This document shows, in pieces, positions 25,050-32,801 of a stretch of 62,090 nucleotides of DNA (its first letter is position 1; each line of letters opens with the position of its first letter). The stretch comes from Actinomycetes bacterium. GTDB lineage: Bacteria; Actinomycetota; Thermoleophilia; Gaiellales; Gaiellaceae. The translations under genes were made by a program, and so were the position numbers. The stretch covers positions 1-62,090 of the forward strand of contig JANYJX010000113.1 of NCBI GenBank assembly GCA_025358355.1, in the 5' to 3' direction. Under the pieces are notes generated by a model, which saw only the letters and a list, made by a program, of their open reading frames with translations, did no database searches and was not told where the DNA came from.

Positions 25050-26282
25050 ATGCAGACACCGTTGTCGTTCGATGTGCTCGTGATCGGAAGCGGCGCTTCC
25101 GGGCTGGCGGCGGCGCTTTCGGCCGAGATGACGGGTGCGCATGTCGCTCTCGCGACAAAGGGCTCGATCCAGGCGTGCAACTCGGCAAAGGCCCAGGGCG
25201 GTATTCAGGCGGCTATGGGAGAGGACGATTCGCCGGAGCTGCACGCGGCCGACGCGATGAAGAGCTCGCACGAGACGGCGAACCCGCGCCTGGTCGAGGT
25301 GCTGACGTCCGAGGCGCCTTCCGCGATTCACTGGCTGGAGGAGCTCGGCGTTGAGTTCAACAGGGAGAATGGCGGCTATCGGCTTGCTCGCTGCGGCGGT
25401 GCGACACGCAAGCGGCTGCTCCAGGTCGGCGATCGCACCGGTCACGCGATCACGAAGGCGTTGCGTGAGGCGTTCGAGGCCGGCGGCGGTACCGAGCTGC
25501 CGAACCATCCGCTCGTTGCGCTCGAGCCGTTGGAGAACGGCTGGCGCGCGACGTGCACGCCGAAGGACGGTGAGCCGGTGCCGATCGACGCCGGCGTAGT
25601 CGTGCTCGCAGCCGGAGGGCGCTGCTTCGCCGAAGCCGAGGCGCGCGGCGAGCTTTCGACGAATCATCCGAACGCGACGGGCGAGGTGACGAAGATCGTG
25701 CTCGAGCTGGGCGCCGAGGCACGCGATCTCGACGCGCTGCAGTATCACCCGAACGGCGGGGCGTGGCCGGCGACGATGCAGGGCTACTCAATTCCCGAGA
25801 CAACACGCGCGTACGGTGCGGTATTGCTCAATGCCGATGGCGAGGAGTTCACCGACTCACTAGGCCCGCGCGACGCGGTCTCGCAGGCGATCTTCGACGA
25901 GGTCGAGCAGGGCCGCGGCGTTCTCACCGAGGACGGTCGTCCTGCGGTGTGGCTCGACACGACGCGCATTCCCGAGGCCGACGCGGACGTGTCACTGCCG
26001 TACATGCTCCGGCGCTATCGCGGCGCGGGCATCGATCCGCTACGCGAGAAGCTCTACACCTACCCGGTGCTCCACTACCAAAACGGCGGCTTGGTGATCG
26101 ACGAGCACGGCGAGACGACGCTCGGCGGGCTGTTCGCGTGCGGCGAGATCGCCGGTGGCACGCACGGGCGCAACCGGATGATGGGAAACTCCCTGCTCGA
26201 ATGCTGCGTCTTCGGGCGTCGCGCAGGGCGCGCAGCCGCCAAAAAGGCAGGGCGCCGCGGCGGAAAGGGTATGGAGGCATGA
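25050..26282 (+). CDS. Truncated-form FAD oxidoreductase of the SdhA/FrdA/NadB family
   Basis: 410 residues. The FAD dinucleotide motif VIGSGASGLAAALSAE is at residues about 11-26, with NSAKAQGGIQAAMG, LQYHPNGGAW, LHYQNGGLVID and the FAD-binding GNSLLECCVFGRRAGRA at the end. SdhA/FrdA are about 580 residues and NadB about 530; this protein stops after the FAD-binding domain and lacks the C-terminal helical domain. It may oxidise or reduce a dicarboxylate such as succinate/fumarate, or an analogue. Its operon partners are two fumarase subunits and phosphosulfolactate synthase. Coupled to the next gene by ATGA. Confidence 0.8.
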   Translation: MQTPLSFDVLVIGSGASGLAAALSAEMTGAHVALATKGSIQACNSAKAQGGIQAAMGEDDSPELHAADAMKSSHETANPRLVEVLTSEAPSAIHWLEELGVEFNRENGGYRLARCGGATRKRLLQVGDRTGHAITKALREAFEAGGGTELPNHPLVALEPLENGWRATCTPKDGEPVPIDAGVVVLAAGGRCFAEAEARGELSTNHPNATGEVTKIVLELGAEARDLDALQYHPNGGAWPATMQGYSIPETTRAYGAVLLNADGEEFTDSLGPRDAVSQAIFDEVEQGRGVLTEDGRPAVWLDTTRIPEADADVSLPYMLRRYRGAGIDPLREKLYTYPVLHYQNGGLVIDEHGETTLGGLFACGEIAGGTHGRNRMMGNSLLECCVFGRRAGRAAAKKAGRRGGKGMEA

Positions 26283-27178
26283 GCACTGAAGTGACAACCG
26301 ATTTGGCCGGCGCCGTCGAGGATGCGGCCGCGCATCTGTATGTCTGGGCGCTGAAGGACATCCCGCAGGATCTTCGGGATGCGCTAGCGGCCGCGCGCGA
26401 TCGCGAGACGTCGACGACCGGGAAACGCGTGCTCGAGATCATCCACAAGAACGTCTCGATCGCCGACGAGCAGAAGAATCTCGTGTGCCAGGACACGGGC
26501 ATCGCGGTGTACACCTGTCGCGTCGGCGAGCACTTCCCGCTCCACCCGGCGCGGATCTACGCATCACTGAAGGCCGGCACGGCGCGCGCGACGGTTGAGC
26601 ATCCGCTGCGCTCGAATGCGGTGCACACGATCACCCGCGAGAACACAGGCCCGAACATCGGCTATCGCCTGCCGATTGTGCATTGGGACTTCATCCCCGA
26701 CTGGGACGGGCTCGACGTGAAGTGCGTGCCCAAAGGCTCCGGCTCCGAGAACATGAGCTTCCTCAAGATGTGCGTGCCGGCCGACGGCGTGAAGGGGATC
26801 AAGCAATTCGTGCTGGAGTCGATCGTCGGCGCGGGCGGCAAGCCGTGCCCACCGGGAATCGTCGGCGTCGGGATCGGCGGTTCGGCGGACTACGCTATGT
26901 ACCTTGCGAAAGAGGCGATAGCGCGGCCGGTTGGCACGCGGAACCAGGATCCGATCGTCGCGCAGCTCGAGGACGAGCTCTATGGCCTCCTCAACGAGAC
27001 CGGGATTGGCCCGATGGGACTCGGCGGCGATGTGACCGTGCTCCAGTGCCACATCGAGCACGCAGACACGCACATGACACTGAATCCTGTCGCAGTGAAC
27101 TACCAGTGCTGGGCAGCGCGGCGCGCGTCGGCCCATATCGCAGCCGACGGCACGATCGACTTCGACAGGGAGTTCTGA
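26279..27178 (+). CDS. Class I fumarate hydratase alpha subunit (or related hydro-lyase)
   Basis: 299 residues. The iron-sulfur hydro-lyase alpha pattern is clear: [11 protein letters not shown] near residue 68, [18 protein letters not shown] near 155, and [16 protein letters not shown] near 200. Cysteines in these segments are the likely ligands of a [4Fe-4S] cluster. Two-subunit class I fumarases interconvert fumarate and malate, and relatives act on tartrate. The frame is open far upstream, but the ATG overlapping the preceding stop is the sensible start. The beta subunit gene follows with a 1-base overlap. Confidence 0.9.
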   Translation: MSTEVTTDLAGAVEDAAAHLYVWALKDIPQDLRDALAAARDRETSTTGKRVLEIIHKNVSIADEQKNLVCQDTGIAVYTCRVGEHFPLHPARIYASLKAGTARATVEHPLRSNAVHTITRENTGPNIGYRLPIVHWDFIPDWDGLDVKCVPKGSGSENMSFLKMCVPADGVKGIKQFVLESIVGAGGKPCPPGIVGVGIGGSADYAMYLAKEAIARPVGTRNQDPIVAQLEDELYGLLNETGIGPMGLGGDVTVLQCHIEHADTHMTLNPVAVNYQCWAARRASAHIAADGTIDFDREF

Positions 27179-27780
27179 TGGCGAGTCACGAAGTCACGTT
27201 TCCGATCACGGATCCGAACGAGATCCTCAAGCTCCGAGCGGGCGACGAGGTCACCGTGCAAGGGCATATCATCGGGATCCGCGATCGCACGCAGATCCGG
27301 ATCTTCGATCAGGGCGTCGAGCCGCCGATGGATCTCACCGGCGCGTTCCTGCTTCATACTGCGCCCGGCGTGCGCAAGCTCGGGACTGATTCTGAAGGCA
27401 GAGGGAAGTACGAGAAGGTCTGCATCGGGACGACTACGTCTGCTCGCATGGTCCGTTTCACTGAGCCGCTCGGCGAGCAGTACGCGGTGCGCGCGATCTG
27501 CGGCAAGGGCGGCTTCCCCGACGAGGCGATCGAGCCGATGCAACGGCTCGGGATGGTCTATTTCGCGATCGTCGGTGGCGCGGCCGCGCTCGAGACAACG
27601 CAGATCGAGGAGATCGAAGAGGTGATGTGGGAGGAGCTGATGCCCGAGTGCCTCTGGAAGTTCCGGGTCAAGGATTTTGGGCCGCTGATTGTCGGCATCG
27701 ACGCGCACGGCGGCTCGCTCTACCACGACGTGCAAGCCCGCGCTCAGGAGAAGCTGAAGGAGCTCTATGCCCGGCTCTAG
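27178..27780 (+). CDS. Class I fumarate hydratase beta subunit (or related hydro-lyase)
   Basis: 200 residues. The beta-domain signatures are LRAGDEVTVQGHIIGIRDRT, MDLTGAFLLHTAPGV, GTTTSARM and ICGKGGF, with LIVGIDAHGGSLYHD near the end. It completes the enzyme with the alpha subunit, and the split is usual for archaeal and many bacterial class I enzymes. The ATG shares its first base with the alpha stop (TGATG), and the last 14 bases overlap the phosphosulfolactate synthase gene, so all four genes of the operon are coupled. Confidence 0.9.
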   Translation: MASHEVTFPITDPNEILKLRAGDEVTVQGHIIGIRDRTQIRIFDQGVEPPMDLTGAFLLHTAPGVRKLGTDSEGRGKYEKVCIGTTTSARMVRFTEPLGEQYAVRAICGKGGFPDEAIEPMQRLGMVYFAIVGGAAALETTQIEEIEEVMWEELMPECLWKFRVKDFGPLIVGIDAHGGSLYHDVQARAQEKLKELYARL

Positions 27781-28555
27781 TAACTGGCTGGGCGTTCCCG
27801 CCCGCCCCGGCAAACCCCGCACGACCGGCCTCACGCACGTGATGGACAAGGGGCTCAACACGTGCGACATCGAGGGGATGTTCGACACGGCGGGCGCGTT
27901 CGTCGACATCGTCAAGTTCGGCTGGGGCACGAGCTACGTCACGAATAACCTCGAGAAGAAGATCGCGCTCTACCGGCATTTCGAGACGCCGGTCGTCTGC
28001 GGCGGGACGCTCTTCGAGGCGGTCTACGCGCGCGGCAAGATGGACGAGTTCAAGTCGTGGCTCGTCGAGCACCGCTTCGCGCACGTTGAGATCTCCGACG
28101 GCACGATTGATATTCCGCGCGACGAGAAGCTCGAGTTGATCCGCGACTTTGCCCGCGATTTCACCGTTCTCTCCGAGGTCGGCTCCAAGGATTCCGATGT
28201 CGTCTACGCGCCTTATCAATGGGTCGCGTGGATCAAGGAAGAGCTGGAGGCGGGCGCCTGGAAGGTGATCACCGAGGCGCGTGAGGGCGGCACCGCCGGC
28301 ATCTTCCGCAAGGACGGCGACATGCGAACCGGGCTGATCGACGAGATTGCGCACGAAGTCTCGGTCGACGACTTGATCTTCGAGGCGCCGACGAAGTCCT
28401 CGCAGGCCTGGTTCGTGAAGCAGTTCGGCCCGAACGTGAACGTCGGCAACATCCCGCCGGGCGAGGTGATTCCGCTCGAGACGCTCAGGCTCGGCCTGCG
28501 CGGCGACACGTTGAAGCAGATCCTGGTCGGAGCCGAGGAGTCTTCGCCGCTCTGA
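27767..28555 (+). CDS. comA: Phosphosulfolactate synthase (ComA family)
   Basis: 262 residues, the family's usual length. The TIM-barrel pattern is visible in GLTHVMDKGLN near 21-31, DIVKFGWGTSYV near 47, CGGTLFEAVYARGK and HVEISDGTIDIP, with VLSEVGSKDS and VITEAREGGTAGIF later. ComA condenses phosphoenolpyruvate with sulfite to (R)-2-phospho-3-sulfolactate. In methanogens this leads to coenzyme M; in Bacillus (YitD) to spore sulfolactate. The start overlaps the fumarase beta end by 14 bases. The facing cysH-cysD-cysN genes supply the path toward sulfite. Confidence 0.88.
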   Translation: MPGSSNWLGVPARPGKPRTTGLTHVMDKGLNTCDIEGMFDTAGAFVDIVKFGWGTSYVTNNLEKKIALYRHFETPVVCGGTLFEAVYARGKMDEFKSWLVEHRFAHVEISDGTIDIPRDEKLELIRDFARDFTVLSEVGSKDSDVVYAPYQWVAWIKEELEAGAWKVITEAREGGTAGIFRKDGDMRTGLIDEIAHEVSVDDLIFEAPTKSSQAWFVKQFGPNVNVGNIPPGEVIPLETLRLGLRGDTLKQILVGAEESSPL

Positions 28556-28863
28556 GGCTGTTCGCTCGTTGCGGGCGGGCGGCGACGATTGGGGCGCGCA
28601 CGGTCGAGAGCATGCGGCGGCGGTCGACGCTTTAGCCATGTCCGCAACGGGCCGGGCGTTGGTACGGCCGGTAGGCGGATCGCCCCGGCGCAGGGCCATG
28701 TCCGGTGTCGGAGGTGGGTCGTGTCCACCGGGGACACCGTCGGCTGTTGTTTGGCCTGCACGCGAGGAGAACTCCGGCCGAAACGACCAATGTTCCTCCT
28801 CTGACACCGGCCATGGACGAATGGAACATGTCTGGGGTCAGACCCCGGCCATGTCCCAAAGGG
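28556..28863. repeat. Intergenic region with palindromes and a repeated GCCATGTCC motif
   Basis: No gene is seen in these 308 bases between two convergent operons. GCCATGTCC occurs at 28635, 28695 and 28848. GTGTCC/GGACAC (loop ACCGG) pair at 28721-28737, and GGGGTC-A-GACCCC lies at 28834-28846. An imperfect inverted repeat links CCGGTGTCGGAGG near 28702 with CCTCCTCTGACACCGG near 28795. The set looks like a small repetitive palindromic element or a bidirectional terminator. Confidence 0.5.
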
Positions 28864-30153
28864 CTACGCCTCGGCGGAGCGGATCATGCCGGCGGCGACG
28901 GTGTTGTTCGTCGCCTCGTCGATCAGGATGAAGCTTCCCATCGCGCGGTTCTGCGCGTAGGAATCAACGAGCAGCGGGCCGCTCAGCCGCAGCACAATAG
29001 TGCCGATGTCGTTCAGCTCGAGTTCGTGGCGCGACGGGTCGTCTTCGAGCGCGTGCACGTCGAGTACCGAGCGGATCTCGTCCACCACGGCGCGGGCGGT
29101 TCGCGTCGTCTGCTTGATCCCGAGCCGCGCGCCGGGGCGCAACGGCTGCTCGCTCATCCAGCACACCGTGGCTTCGAGTTGGCGCGCGACAATCGGTGGG
29201 CACGCCGGATCGCACAGAAGGTCGCCGCGGCCGATGTCGAGATCGTGCTCGAGGCGGATCGTCACCGATCGACCGGGCCCGGCGAAGTCGAGTGGCCCGT
29301 CGGCAGTCTCTACCGCCGCGACCCGCGACTGCGCGCCAGACGGCAGCACGAGCACGTCGTCGCCAGCGCGCCACACCCCGCCTGCGATTTGACCCGCGTA
29401 GCCGCGGTAGTCGTGGTGCTCATCGGACATCGGCCGGATCACCCACTGCACGGGGAAGCGCCGGTCGTCGAGGTTGCGATCGGCCGCGATCTCCACCGTC
29501 TCGAGGTGCTCGAGCAGAGCTGGGCCCTGGTACCACGGCATCTCCGTGGAACGCTCGACGACGTTATCGCCCTGCAGTGCTGACAGGGGAATCACGATCT
29601 CGTCTTGCGCGCCGACGAGCGCGACGAGCTCGCGCAGCTCCACCTCGATCTCGTGGAAGCGCACCTCGCTGAACTCAACGAGATCCATCTTGTTCACCGC
29701 AAAAACCAGATGCGGGATCCCGAGCGTCGCGGCGAGATACGAGTGGCGGCGCGTCTGCTCGATAACGCCCTTGCGCGCGTCCACCAGCACGATCGCGACC
29801 GCAGCGGTCGACGCGCCGGTGACCATGTTGCGCGTGTACTGGACGTGGCCGGGCGCGTCGGCAAGCTGGAAACGGCGCTTCGGCGTGACGAATCCACGGT
29901 AGGCGACATCGATTGTGATGCCCTGCTCGCGCTCGGCCCGCAGGCCGTCGGTGAGCAGCGCGAGGTTGACGTAGCCGTCGCCGCGGCGCTCGCTTGTCTC
30001 CTCGATGTGCTCCATCTGGTCGACGAAGATCTGCTTCGTGTCGTAGAGCAGCCGGCCGATCAGCGTCGATTTGCCGTCGTCGACCGAGCCGCACGTGACA
30101 AGGCGGACGAGCTCCGAGGCCAGAGCATCATCGGTGAGTGCCGAAATGCTCAT
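28864..30153 (-). CDS. cysN: Sulfate adenylyltransferase GTPase subunit (CysN)
   Basis: 429 residues. A translation-factor-type GTPase: P-loop GSVDDGKSTLIGRLL near residues 22-36, switch II DAPGHVQYTRNM near 99, and NKMDLV for guanine recognition near 154, followed by two beta-barrel domains. CysN hydrolyses GTP to drive CysD in forming adenosine 5'-phosphosulfate (APS) from ATP and sulfate. It has no fused APS kinase (CysC), which fits direct APS reduction by the neighbouring CysH. A 108-base gap with three hairpins separates it from cysD. Confidence 0.94.
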   Translation of the reverse strand: MSISALTDDALASELVRLVTCGSVDDGKSTLIGRLLYDTKQIFVDQMEHIEETSERRGDGYVNLALLTDGLRAEREQGITIDVAYRGFVTPKRRFQLADAPGHVQYTRNMVTGASTAAVAIVLVDARKGVIEQTRRHSYLAATLGIPHLVFAVNKMDLVEFSEVRFHEIEVELRELVALVGAQDEIVIPLSALQGDNVVERSTEMPWYQGPALLEHLETVEIAADRNLDDRRFPVQWVIRPMSDEHHDYRGYAGQIAGGVWRAGDDVLVLPSGAQSRVAAVETADGPLDFAGPGRSVTIRLEHDLDIGRGDLLCDPACPPIVARQLEATVCWMSEQPLRPGARLGIKQTTRTARAVVDEIRSVLDVHALEDDPSRHELELNDIGTIVLRLSGPLLVDSYAQNRAMGSFILIDEATNNTVAAGMIRSAEA

Positions 30154-30184
30154 TCGGTAGTCAGCGCCCAGGGACGCGAAGCGG

Positions 30185-30248
30185 CCCCTTTAGGGGTCTG
30201 CCCGCCGCAGGCGGGATCGGAGCCGCGGGGATCCGCTCCCGCGGATTC
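30185..30248. repeat. Three consecutive hairpins between cysD and cysN
   Basis: CCCC-TTTA-GGGG (30185-30196), CCCGCC-GCA-GGCGGG (30201-30215) and CCGCGGG with CCCGCGG (30223-30244, 8-base loop) follow one another. They may attenuate or stabilise the cysHDN transcript, or be a repetitive extragenic element. Confidence 0.5.
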
Positions 30249-30261
30249 CCGCTTGGCAAGG

Positions 30262-31176
30262 CTAGAAATACCCGACACGTTTCCGGTCTTCCATCGCGGC
30301 TTCGGATGCGCGATCGTCTGCGCGGGTCTCGCCGCGCTCGGTGACGCGGGTCGCGGCGATCTCGGCGACCACGGCCTCCAGCGTCGCGGCGTCGGAGACG
30401 ACACCACCGGTGCAACTCATGTCGCCGACGGTACGGAAGCGAACAGTCGCCGCGAACGGCTCTTCGCCCGGGAGCCGCTCGACGAACCCGGACGCCGCGT
30501 ACAGCATCCCGTCGCGACGGAACACCTCGCGCTCGTGCGCGTAGTAGATGAGCGGCAGCTCGAGCCGTTCGCGCGCGACGTACTGCCACACGTCGAGCTC
30601 AGTCCAGTTCGAGATCGGGAACACGCGAACCTGCTCGCCCTTGCGGATCCGCCCGTTGTAGAGGTTCCACAGCTCGGGTCGCTGCGCGCGCGGATCCCAC
30701 TGGCCGAAGTCGTCCCGGAACGAGAAGATCCGCTCCTTCGCGCGCGCGCGCTCCTCGTCGCGCCGTGCGCCGCCAATTGCCGCGTCGAAGCCGTTCTCGA
30801 ACATCGCGTCGAGCAACGTCACCGTCTGCAGCTGGTTGCGCGATGCGCGCGGGCCGGTCTGCTCGACTGCGCGACCCTTGTCGATCGACTCCTGGACCGA
30901 CGCGACGATCAGCCGCTCGCCGAGCTCGGCGACACGCCGGTCGCGGAACTCGATCACCTCCGGGAAGTTGTGGCCCGTATCGACGTGCATCAGCGGGAAC
31001 GGGAAGCCTCCGGGGCGGAAGGCCTTCTCCGCGAGGCGCAGGAGAACAATCGAGTCCTTGCCGCCCGAGAACAGCAGCACCGGCCGCTCGAGCTCGGCGG
31101 CCACCTCGCGCATGATGTGGATCGCCTCGGCTTCGAGCTCGTCGAGATGTGAGAGACGTGTGGCGGTGGTGCTCAC
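30262..31176 (-). CDS. cysD: Sulfate adenylyltransferase subunit 2 (CysD)
   Basis: 304 residues, the normal CysD length. The PP-loop LFSGGKDSIVLLRLA lies near residues 36-50, followed by MHVDTGHNFPEVIEFRD, GGARRDEERARAKER and VFPISNWTELDVWQY. It adenylates sulfate to APS together with CysN. The GTG start overlaps the cysH stop by GTGA, so cysH and cysD are coupled; a longer in-frame start upstream would overlap cysH more and is less likely. Confidence 0.94.
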   Translation of the reverse strand: MSTTATRLSHLDELEAEAIHIMREVAAELERPVLLFSGGKDSIVLLRLAEKAFRPGGFPFPLMHVDTGHNFPEVIEFRDRRVAELGERLIVASVQESIDKGRAVEQTGPRASRNQLQTVTLLDAMFENGFDAAIGGARRDEERARAKERIFSFRDDFGQWDPRAQRPELWNLYNGRIRKGEQVRVFPISNWTELDVWQYVARERLELPLIYYAHEREVFRRDGMLYAASGFVERLPGEEPFAATVRFRTVGDMSCTGGVVSDAATLEAVVAEIAATRVTERGETRADDRASEAAMEDRKRVGYF

Positions 31177-31865
31177 GAGGAGTGCAGCCCGCATTCGGTC
31201 TTAGCGATGCCGCTCCAGCGGCCCTCGCGACCTTCGCCCGGCGCGGTGCAGTGCGTGCAGCCGATCGACGCGTAGCCGCGCTCGTGCAGCGGGTTCACCG
31301 GTAGCTCGCGCTCGCGGATATACGCCCACACGTCGTCGTCCGTCCAGTCGGCGAGCGGGCTTGCCTTCCACAGCTCGTGCTTCTCGTCCCAGCCGAGCTT
31401 CGGAGCGTCGGCGCGCGTCGGCGACTGATCGCGCCGCACACCCGTGATCCAGCAGTCGAGCTCCGAGAGCGCGCGAGCGAGCGGGCCGACCTTGCGGATC
31501 GAGCAGCACAGAGCGGGATTGCTCGACCACAGCGCATCGCCGTGGGTCGCAGCCTGCCGGCCGAGTGACGGGCCGGAGTACGCCGTGATCTCGATCCCGT
31601 AGCGCTTCTCGAGTTGCCTCCATACCGTGTACGTCTCGTCGAACAGGACGTGCGTGTCAAGCGCAAAGACGCGCGCTTTCGGATCAGCCGTCAGCAGCAT
31701 GTCGAGCAGGACGCTCTCTTCCTTCTGGAAGGAGCACGCCAGCGCGAGATCCGCCGCGAACGTCGCCGCCAGATAGCCGACAAGCTCCTGCGCAGAAAGC
31801 CGTTCCGCTCCGCCGTCTATGACAAAGGACTGCACCTCAGGGTGCGTAGCGGCGGCCTCAAGCAT
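31173..31865 (-). CDS. cysH: APS reductase with [4Fe-4S] cluster (CysH)
   Basis: 230 residues. The PP-loop-like SFQKEESVLLDML is near residue 45, CC in ALCCSIRK near 118, CTHC near 200, and the catalytic KTECGLH at the C-terminus. The two Cys pairs (CC and CxxC) are the ligands of the [4Fe-4S] cluster found in APS-type rather than PAPS-type enzymes, so this enzyme should reduce APS to sulfite with thioredoxin. The ATG is chosen because TAAGGT lies 6 bases before it. Sulfite reductase is not in the window. Confidence 0.92.
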   Translation of the reverse strand: MLEAAATHPEVQSFVIDGGAERLSAQELVGYLAATFAADLALACSFQKEESVLLDMLLTADPKARVFALDTHVLFDETYTVWRQLEKRYGIEITAYSGPSLGRQAATHGDALWSSNPALCCSIRKVGPLARALSELDCWITGVRRDQSPTRADAPKLGWDEKHELWKASPLADWTDDDVWAYIRERELPVNPLHERGYASIGCTHCTAPGEGREGRWSGIAKTECGLHSS

Positions 31866-31871
31866 CACGAA

Positions 31872-31877
31872 ACCTTA
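31872..31877 (-). promoter_or_regulatory. Putative -10 hexamer of the cysHDN operon
   Basis: TAAGGT on the minus strand ends 6 bases before the cysH ATG. It sits in a 48-base divergent region shared with the TauE/SafE gene, so both could answer to one sulfur regulator; a weak dyad TTATcagcgtcATAA lies at 31875-31889. Confidence 0.45.
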
Positions 31878-31899
31878 TCAGCGTCATAAAGAACATGTG

Positions 31900-31905
31900 T
31901 AGTAT
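31900..31905 (+). promoter_or_regulatory. Putative -10 hexamer of the TauE/SafE gene
   Basis: TAGTAT lies 8 bases before the GTG start, giving a leaderless or almost leaderless transcript. Confidence 0.4.
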
Positions 31906-31913
31906 TCCGCGTC

Positions 31914-32789
31914 GTGGATTGGAAGCTCTCGCTTGCCGGGCTCCTCGTCGGCCTTCTCGTCGGGATGACGGGAATGGGCGGCGGCTCGTTGATGACGCCG
32001 ATGCTCGTGCTTCTGTTTGGCTTCAAGCCGACCGTTGCGATCGGCACGGACATCCTTCACGGCGCCATCTTCAAGTCCTTCGGCGCTGTGCGCCATCGCC
32101 AGCTTGGCACGGTGAACCTGCGGCTCACGCTGTGGATGCTGCTCGGTTCGGCGCCGCTGTCACTCGCCGGCGTCGTCCTTGCGACGTGGCTGAAGCACAC
32201 GTACGGCGACGGCTGGGAGAGCGCGGCGAAGCAGGTGCTCGGGGTGACTCTGATCGTCTGCGGTGTCGGCTTCCTGCTGAAGGCGATCTTGCATAAGCGC
32301 GCGATCGTGGCCGACTTCAAGCTGGCGCGCAGCGACAAGGTGAAGGCCGTGGTGATCGGCGTGATCGGCGGCTTCGTCGTCGGGCTCACCTCCGTTGGCA
32401 GCGGCACATTTTTCGGGCTGACGATGATGCTGCTGTTCCCGCTCAGCGCAGCGCAGATCGTCGGCACCGACATCGTCCACGCGGCGGCGCTGCTGTGGGT
32501 CGCCGGGTTCGGGCACGTCGTTGCCGGCAACGTCGACTTCTCAGCGACCGGCTGGCTGCTTGTCGGCTCGATTCCCGGCGTCCTGATTGGGAGCCAGTAC
32601 ACCGTGCGCGCCGGCGAGCGCTTCCTGCGCGTCGCGCTTGCCCTCGTGCTGTTCCTCAGCGGCGTCAAGCTGATCGACTTCACTGGCGCGAACTGGGTTG
32701 TTGTTGTTGTTGCCGCGATCGCGCTCATCGCGGCGTTCGTCACCATCGTGCGCCGCGTCAGGCGCCCCGAAGTTCCGGCGACCATCTAG
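31914..32789 (+). CDS. TauE/SafE family sulfite/organosulfonate exporter
   Basis: 291 residues, about eight membrane helices in two inverted halves. The paired family motifs are GLLVGMTGMGGGSLMTPMLV near residues 13-32 and GFVVGLTSVGSGTFFGLTMML near 160, each followed by a GTD (IGTDILHG, VGTDIVHA). Members export sulfite, sulfoacetate or related anions, although many are uncharacterised. Its divergent pairing with cysH and closeness to ComA support a sulfite or sulfonate role. A (GTT)5 run encodes five valines in the last helix. Confidence 0.87.
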   Translation: MDWKLSLAGLLVGLLVGMTGMGGGSLMTPMLVLLFGFKPTVAIGTDILHGAIFKSFGAVRHRQLGTVNLRLTLWMLLGSAPLSLAGVVLATWLKHTYGDGWESAAKQVLGVTLIVCGVGFLLKAILHKRAIVADFKLARSDKVKAVVIGVIGGFVVGLTSVGSGTFFGLTMMLLFPLSAAQIVGTDIVHAAALLWVAGFGHVVAGNVDFSATGWLLVGSIPGVLIGSQYTVRAGERFLRVALALVLFLSGVKLIDFTGANWVVVVVAAIALIAAFVTIVRRVRRPEVPATI

Positions 32790-32792
32790 ACT
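32787..32792 (+). promoter_or_regulatory. Putative -10 hexamer of the formyltransferase operon
   Basis: TAGACT overlaps the stop of the exporter gene and lies 9 bases before the GTG start; the spacing is longer than at most such sites in this window. Confidence 0.3.
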
Positions 32793-32801
32793 CACCGAGC
32801 C

